The notes under the pieces: generated by a model
What the model was told of the DNA's origin: nothing
Database searches by the model: none
What the model saw: the letters and a program-made list of their open reading frames with translations, nothing else
Made by a program: the position numbers and the translations under genes
Shown here: one piece after another, positions 63,865-64,000 of the stretch
Numbering within the stretch: the first letter of the stretch is position 1
Layout of the letters: each line of letters begins with the position of its first letter
NCBI RefSeq assembly: GCF_905404315.1
Contig: NC_066309.1
Location: forward strand, 6,882,001 to 6,946,000
Length of the DNA: 64,000 nucleotides
Reading direction: 5' to 3'
From: Leptidea sinapis
Taxonomy: Eukaryota > Arthropoda > Insecta > Lepidoptera > Pieridae

Positions 63865-64000
63865 CTGGAAAAAAACACACCAATTTAAATAATATACAAC
63901 CCGACATTAAAAAATTAATATGGTAAATTATTCAATACAGACAAAAAATTAGCGTTTGCTTATGCAAATTTTTACCCAGCATTGGGCTTTTTGAATTTCA

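Overview
This window reads as nuclear DNA of an insect, most likely a moth or butterfly. It is AT-rich. It holds one very long gene whose exons have GT-AG borders, and its introns are packed with repeat types common in Lepidoptera: several non-LTR retrotransposons, at least three SINE-like families, short Helitrons with TC/CTAG ends, and small inverted-repeat elements. There are no bacterial operons, no CRISPR array and no convincing functional tRNA or rRNA gene.

The only host gene I can support runs on the minus strand from the right edge to position 8811. I traced 11 exons (63864 down to 8811) whose splice sites and reading phases all agree. They give 1008 codons plus TGA, open at the 5' end, so the start codon and signal peptide lie beyond position 64000. 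The product is a single-pass membrane protein with several CUB-type extracellular domains, one short LDL-receptor class A module, one transmembrane helix and a tyrosine-rich cytoplasmic tail. It resembles the insect CUB/LDLa membrane proteins; Drosophila loaf is one candidate relative, recalled from memory and not tested.

Layout: 1-8810 is downstream flank and 3' UTR, with a nested LINE, SINE copies, a Helitron interrupted by other sequence and a decayed autonomous Helitron. 8811-14622 holds the last three exons; intron 10 carries a nearly complete LINE ORF2. 14623-30213 is a 15.6-kb intron with inverted-repeat elements, Helitrons, a LINE with a 36-bp coding repeat and a promoter-like hairpin module. 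30214-42138 holds exons 8 to 4, with a dead mariner between exons 7 and 6. 42139-59389 holds exon 3, SINE copies (one with a perfect palindrome, one dimer) and a LINE nested inside an RTE-type LINE that has a 12-bp target duplication. 59390-64000 holds exons 2 and 1, a Helitron, LINE fragments and a tRNA-headed fold-back element.

Most of what looks unusual comes from transposable-element biology: covarying Helitron hairpins, a shared SINE/LINE tail, a doubly truncated nested LINE and template-switch palindromes. I found no convincing new multi-gene system. The most useful result for annotation is the full exon chain, two of whose exons are easy to miss.
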